6,686 nucleotides of DNA from Pelobacter sp. UBA5610 (GTDB taxonomy: Bacteria > Desulfobacterota > Desulfuromonadia > Desulfuromonadales > Syntrophotaleaceae), in assembly GCA_002424645.1 (NCBI GenBank), contig DIKU01000082.1:34670-41355 (forward strand), written 5' to 3'. Positions 5,431 through 6,686 of this stretch are shown in pieces (within the stretch, counting starts at the first letter, position 1; the number at the start of each line of letters is the position of its first letter). The notes beneath the pieces are model-generated. The model did no database searches. It had not been told where the DNA came from and worked only from the letters and a program-made list of their open reading frames with translations. A program made the position numbers and the translations under genes.

Positions 5431-6060
5431 TCAGGCCGGAAACAGGCGCAGCAGGTCATGTGGTGTCTCGGCCAGATAGTCGTAAGGGAATCCATCCGTG
5501 CGGCCTATGCCCCAGGCACAAAAGCAGGTTTTGACCCCGGCGGCGTGGCCGGCCCGCAAGTCGGTATGGTGGTCACCGATCATGACAGCGTGCTCGACCT
5601 CGGCCCGCATGTCACGCAGCGCCATTAAGACGGGGGCAGGATCAGGTTTCTTGGGGAGATTGCCGTTGGCGCCGACGATGCTGGTAAAAAAGGCCGTAAG
5701 ACCCAATTCGTATAGCAGTCGCAAAGTCATGTCGTAGGGTTTGTTGGTGACAACGGCCATGTTTTTACCCTGGTGAGCCATGAGGAAATCGGCAATTCCG
5801 GGATAAAGGTCAGTCTGGTCGAGCAGGTGTTCATCGTAAAGGTGCAGGAATCTTCGAAGATGCTGTTCTGAATAAACATTTTCAGGCAGTGCGCGGCGCA
5901 CCAGCATGGTGGCCCCGTCGCCGACATAGTCGCGCACCTGATCGATGGGCAGAGGCTCAAGATCGAGTTCTTCGCGCAGCAGGTTGACCGCGGTACCAAG
6001 GTCGGCGACCGAGTCAACGAGGGTACCGTCAAGGTCGAACAACAGAGTGTCAAAAGCCAT
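5431..6060 (-). CDS. gph: HAD-family phosphatase, phosphoglycolate phosphatase type
   Basis: This 209-residue soluble enzyme has all four HAD motifs: DLDGT (9-13, nucleophile Asp9 and acid/base Asp11), VVTNKP with Thr105 (103-108), the motif III lysine in LPKKPDP (135-141, Lys137 or Lys138), and the metal-binding GDHHTD (162-167). The helical cap between motifs I and II (about 16-85), with VGDGATMLVRRAL (46-58) and LYPGIADFL (85-93), is the C1 cap of Gph-like enzymes. Such enzymes dephosphorylate 2-phosphoglycolate, but the subfamily is promiscuous and pyrophosphatase or other sugar-phosphatase activity is possible. The His-His in motif IV replaces the more common Ser-containing GDS form. The start is firm: ATG at 6058-6060 with GGAGGT (complement of 6068-6073) seven bases upstream. 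It follows the symporter gene by 29 bases, so the two are probably in one operon. The gene symbol rests on fold and motif similarity only. Confidence 0.92.
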   Translation of the reverse strand: MAFDTLLFDLDGTLVDSVADLGTAVNLLREELDLEPLPIDQVRDYVGDGATMLVRRALPENVYSEQHLRRFLHLYDEHLLDQTDLYPGIADFLMAHQGKNMAVVTNKPYDMTLRLLYELGLTAFFTSIVGANGNLPKKPDPAPVLMALRDMRAEVEHAVMIGDHHTDLRAGHAAGVKTCFCAWGIGRTDGFPYDYLAETPHDLLRLFPA

Positions 6061-6089
6061 GGCAAGTACCTCCGGTGAAAAGCAGTGCG

Positions 6090-6686
6090 TTAAAACAGGT
6101 CCTTGATATAAGCGAACAGACCCGCTTCTTCAATCTTGTAATAGAGGATAATGCCGACCGCCACCGGTGCCACAAAGCGGATTAAAAAATGCCAGGTAGG
6201 ATAGACCCAGGCGGAACCGCCGGCCAGCAATTCATCCTTCTCCTCATGCCCGCTCCAGAACCAGCCGACATACACGGCTGTGAGCAGGCCGCTGATGGGC
6301 AACAGGTAATTGGAGGCGATAAGGTCGATGGAATCGAAGACCCCGAGTTTGCCGATAGGGGTGAGATGGGTCAGCAGGTTGCTGGACAGGGCCGAGGGTA
6401 TGCCGACCACAAACGCCAGTGCCGCCAGGGCAGCGGTGGCGCGTTTGCGGTTCCAGCCCCGTTCGTCGATCAGGTAGGCGACCTGCGATTCGAGCAGCGA
6501 GATGGCGCTGGTCAAGGCGGCGAACGCCAACAGCAAAAAGAACAGCAGGGCCAGGATGTTGCCGCCGGGCAGACTGGAAAAAACCATCGGAATGGTTTTG
6601 AAAACCAGGCCCGGTCCGGCGCCGGGTTGCATCCCGGCGGAAAACACGATGGGGAAAATGGCCAGTCCCGCCATGAGAGCGATGCC
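6090..6686 (-). CDS. Sodium-dependent transporter of the NSS (SNF) family, 5'-truncated
   Basis: These are the last 198 residues of a neurotransmitter:sodium symporter-type protein; the frame continues off the right edge (GIALMAGLAIFP at the border), so the methionine at 6674 is internal. NSS proteins take up amino acids or related solutes with Na+ across the inner membrane. The segment PGLVFKTIPMVF...GGNILALLFFLLLAFAALTSAISLLE (25-66) corresponds to the LeuT TM8 region, and A56, T59 and S60 align with LeuT Ala351, Thr354 and Ser355 of the Na2 sodium site, so ion coupling looks intact. Further helices lie near 84-102, 114-143 and 167-190, ending in a short tail (AYIKDLF). The number of helices visible fits the 11-helix bacterial NSS type lacking TM12. 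The substrate cannot be read from this part. It is the first visible gene of the - strand group and likely lies upstream of the HAD phosphatase in the same transcript. Confidence 0.93.
   Translation of the reverse strand, partial: GIALMAGLAIFPIVFSAGMQPGAGPGLVFKTIPMVFSSLPGGNILALLFFLLLAFAALTSAISLLESQVAYLIDERGWNRKRATAALAALAFVVGIPSALSSNLLTHLTPIGKLGVFDSIDLIASNYLLPISGLLTAVYVGWFWSGHEEKDELLAGGSAWVYPTWHFLIRFVAPVAVGIILYYKIEEAGLFAYIKDLF

Noticed and set aside
523..6027. Six GGTACC sites in 6.7 kb
   Set aside because: More than the roughly two expected in random sequence, but the sites are scattered through unrelated genes and show no spacing or shared context.

Overview
The window looks like a chromosomal segment of a Gram-negative, moderately GC-rich proteobacterium. 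I favour a relative of the Desulfuromonadales (Desulfuromonas/Geobacter-type), mainly from the general look of the proteins and the repeat-laden spacers. That placement is inference; no rRNA or other marker gene is present. Both ends cut through genes: a pilus-adhesin-like gene on the left and a sodium symporter on the right.

Left part (1-3017, + strand): the 3' two-thirds or so of an MshQ-like DUF6701 surface protein is followed by a 341-base spacer with degenerate repeats. Next comes a complete proC (pyrroline-5-carboxylate reductase, last step of proline synthesis). proC stands alone, without the yggS/yggT neighbours it has in many bacteria.

Middle (3018-3346): this spacer is packed with at least four inverted repeats, resembling a REP/BIME-like or MITE-like insertion. 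It ends in a strong bidirectional terminator that serves proC on the + strand and the convergent - strand genes.

Right part (3347-6686, - strand, transcribed right to left): an NSS-family sodium:solute symporter (5' end outside the window), a HAD phosphatase of the Gph type, a MATE/MOP-fold (ANKH-like) multispanning membrane protein, a 70-residue cysteine-rich protein, and a 126-residue three-helix membrane protein of unknown function. Gaps of 29, 44 and 72 bases suggest that the first four could be co-transcribed. A hairpin containing the stop codon of the cysteine-rich gene separates them from the last gene, which may be expressed separately.

The genes on the two strands have no obvious shared pathway. 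I see no tRNA, rRNA, CRISPR array, transposase or phage gene, and no convincing new multi-gene system. The most interesting items are the cysteine-rich small protein, the unknown membrane protein, the divergent MATE-like transporter with a readable internal repeat, and the two repeat-rich spacers around proC.
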